Shown here piece by piece: positions 5,237 through 5,472 of a stretch of 5,472 bases of DNA (position 1 is the first letter of the stretch; every line of letters starts with the position of its first letter). Origin of the DNA: Armatimonadota bacterium (lineage in GTDB: Bacteria; Actinomycetota; Acidimicrobiia; Spongiisociales; UBA5794); assembly GCA_008501565.1 (NCBI GenBank), contig QQUL01000025.1, positions 1-5,472 of the forward strand, read 5' to 3'. The notes beneath the pieces are model-generated. The model did no database searches, was not told where the DNA came from, and saw only the letters and a program-made list of their open reading frames with translations. The position numbers and the translations under genes are program-made.

Positions 5237-5256
5237 CGGCTACACCGCAGGTGTCG
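5223..5256 (+). terminator. Hairpin overlapping the 3' end of the membrane protein gene
   Basis: CGACACCTG (5223-5231) pairs perfectly with CAGGTGTCG (5248-5256). An inner CGG/CCG stem (5237-5239 with 5245-5247) closes a small loop, and the TAG stop (5234-5236) sits in the bulge. There is no T-run downstream, so it is a candidate for a non-canonical terminator or a 3'-end structure that separates the operon from the next sigma gene. Confidence 0.45.
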
Positions 5257-5304
5257 CAGGGCATTGATCTGGTGCTTCCACGGGAGTCGGAGTACTTTTC
5301 CCCC

Positions 5305-5472
5305 ATGGCTGATCAAGCGTCGTTCGAGACGGATGCTATGGAGTTCGCACCGCAGCTCTATTCCGCCGCGCTGCGGATGACTCGCAACCCTGCCGACGCC
5401 GAGGATGTCGTTCAGGAAACATATCTCAAGGCGTACCGAGCGTACGGATCCTTCACCGCCGGAACCAACCTC
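5305..5472 (+). CDS. sigH: SigH/SigR-type (ECF12) sigma factor, 5' part only
   Basis: Fifty-six codons are visible before the window ends. The segment QLYSAALRMTRNPADAEDVV, then QETYLKAYRAYGSF and GTNL, is region 2 and is almost the signature of Mycobacterium SigH and Streptomyces SigR, the thiol-oxidative and heat stress sigma factors, which continue with KAWLYRILTNTYIN. Assignment to this family is strong although region 4 is outside the window; the symbol sigR would be equally fitting. The ATG at 5305 is chosen because homologues have residues before the FE-DA block; an alternative ATG at 5338 would remove part of that block. GGAG (5289-5292) is 12 bases upstream, which is rather far. In relatives the zinc-binding anti-sigma RsrA/RshA gene follows, so it may lie just beyond the window. 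Confidence 0.88.
   Translation, partial: MADQASFETDAMEFAPQLYSAALRMTRNPADAEDVVQETYLKAYRAYGSFTAGTNL

Overview
The window looks like chromosomal DNA of a high-GC actinobacterium. Threonine/proline linkers in a membrane protein, a SigH/SigR-type ECF sigma factor and few recognisable terminator U-tracts all fit. An Acidimicrobiia-like lineage is my guess; there is no rRNA or other marker to prove it. No tRNA, rRNA, CRISPR array or insertion sequence was seen.

Layout. (1) Positions 1-483, plus strand: the 3' end of a gene I cannot name. (2) 601-2078, minus strand: a two-gene operon with a family 2 glycosyltransferase (1329-2078) whose stop overlaps the start of a left-handed beta-helix acyltransferase (601-1329). 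This pair is typical of surface glycan or lipid-linked sugar synthesis. (3) A perfect 16-bp hairpin (2123-2157) separates this operon from the next minus-strand gene. (4) 2203-3519, minus strand: an exported protein with three tandem Ig-like repeats and a distinct C-terminal domain. (5) 3520-3740: a 221-bp divergent control region. (6) 3741-5236, plus strand: an ECF sigma factor overlapping by 4 bp a single-pass membrane protein that stands in the anti-sigma position. (7) A hairpin at 5223-5256, then the 5' end of a second ECF sigma factor of the SigH/SigR (ECF12) type, running off the window.

The centrepiece is the 2203-5236 block. The membrane protein behind the sigma factor carries one Ig-like domain plus a C-terminal domain that matches the C-terminal domain of the divergent exported protein (41 identities over 84 aligned residues, no gaps, counted by hand). 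Each protein has exactly one cysteine, at the same position in that domain. The divergent region holds two copies of a bipartite sequence, one facing each gene: CGGRTAAACC, 15 unconserved bases, GCGWGTAACWGGT. They match at 20 of 23 motif bases but at only 1 of 15 spacer bases, and they have the spacing of an ECF promoter. The simplest reading is a cell-surface signalling unit in which the sigma factor drives its own operon and an exported Ig-repeat protein. The membrane protein would be a non-zinc-finger anti-sigma factor whose outer domains resemble that exported product. This role is inferred; the domain sharing and the promoter match are read directly from the sequence.
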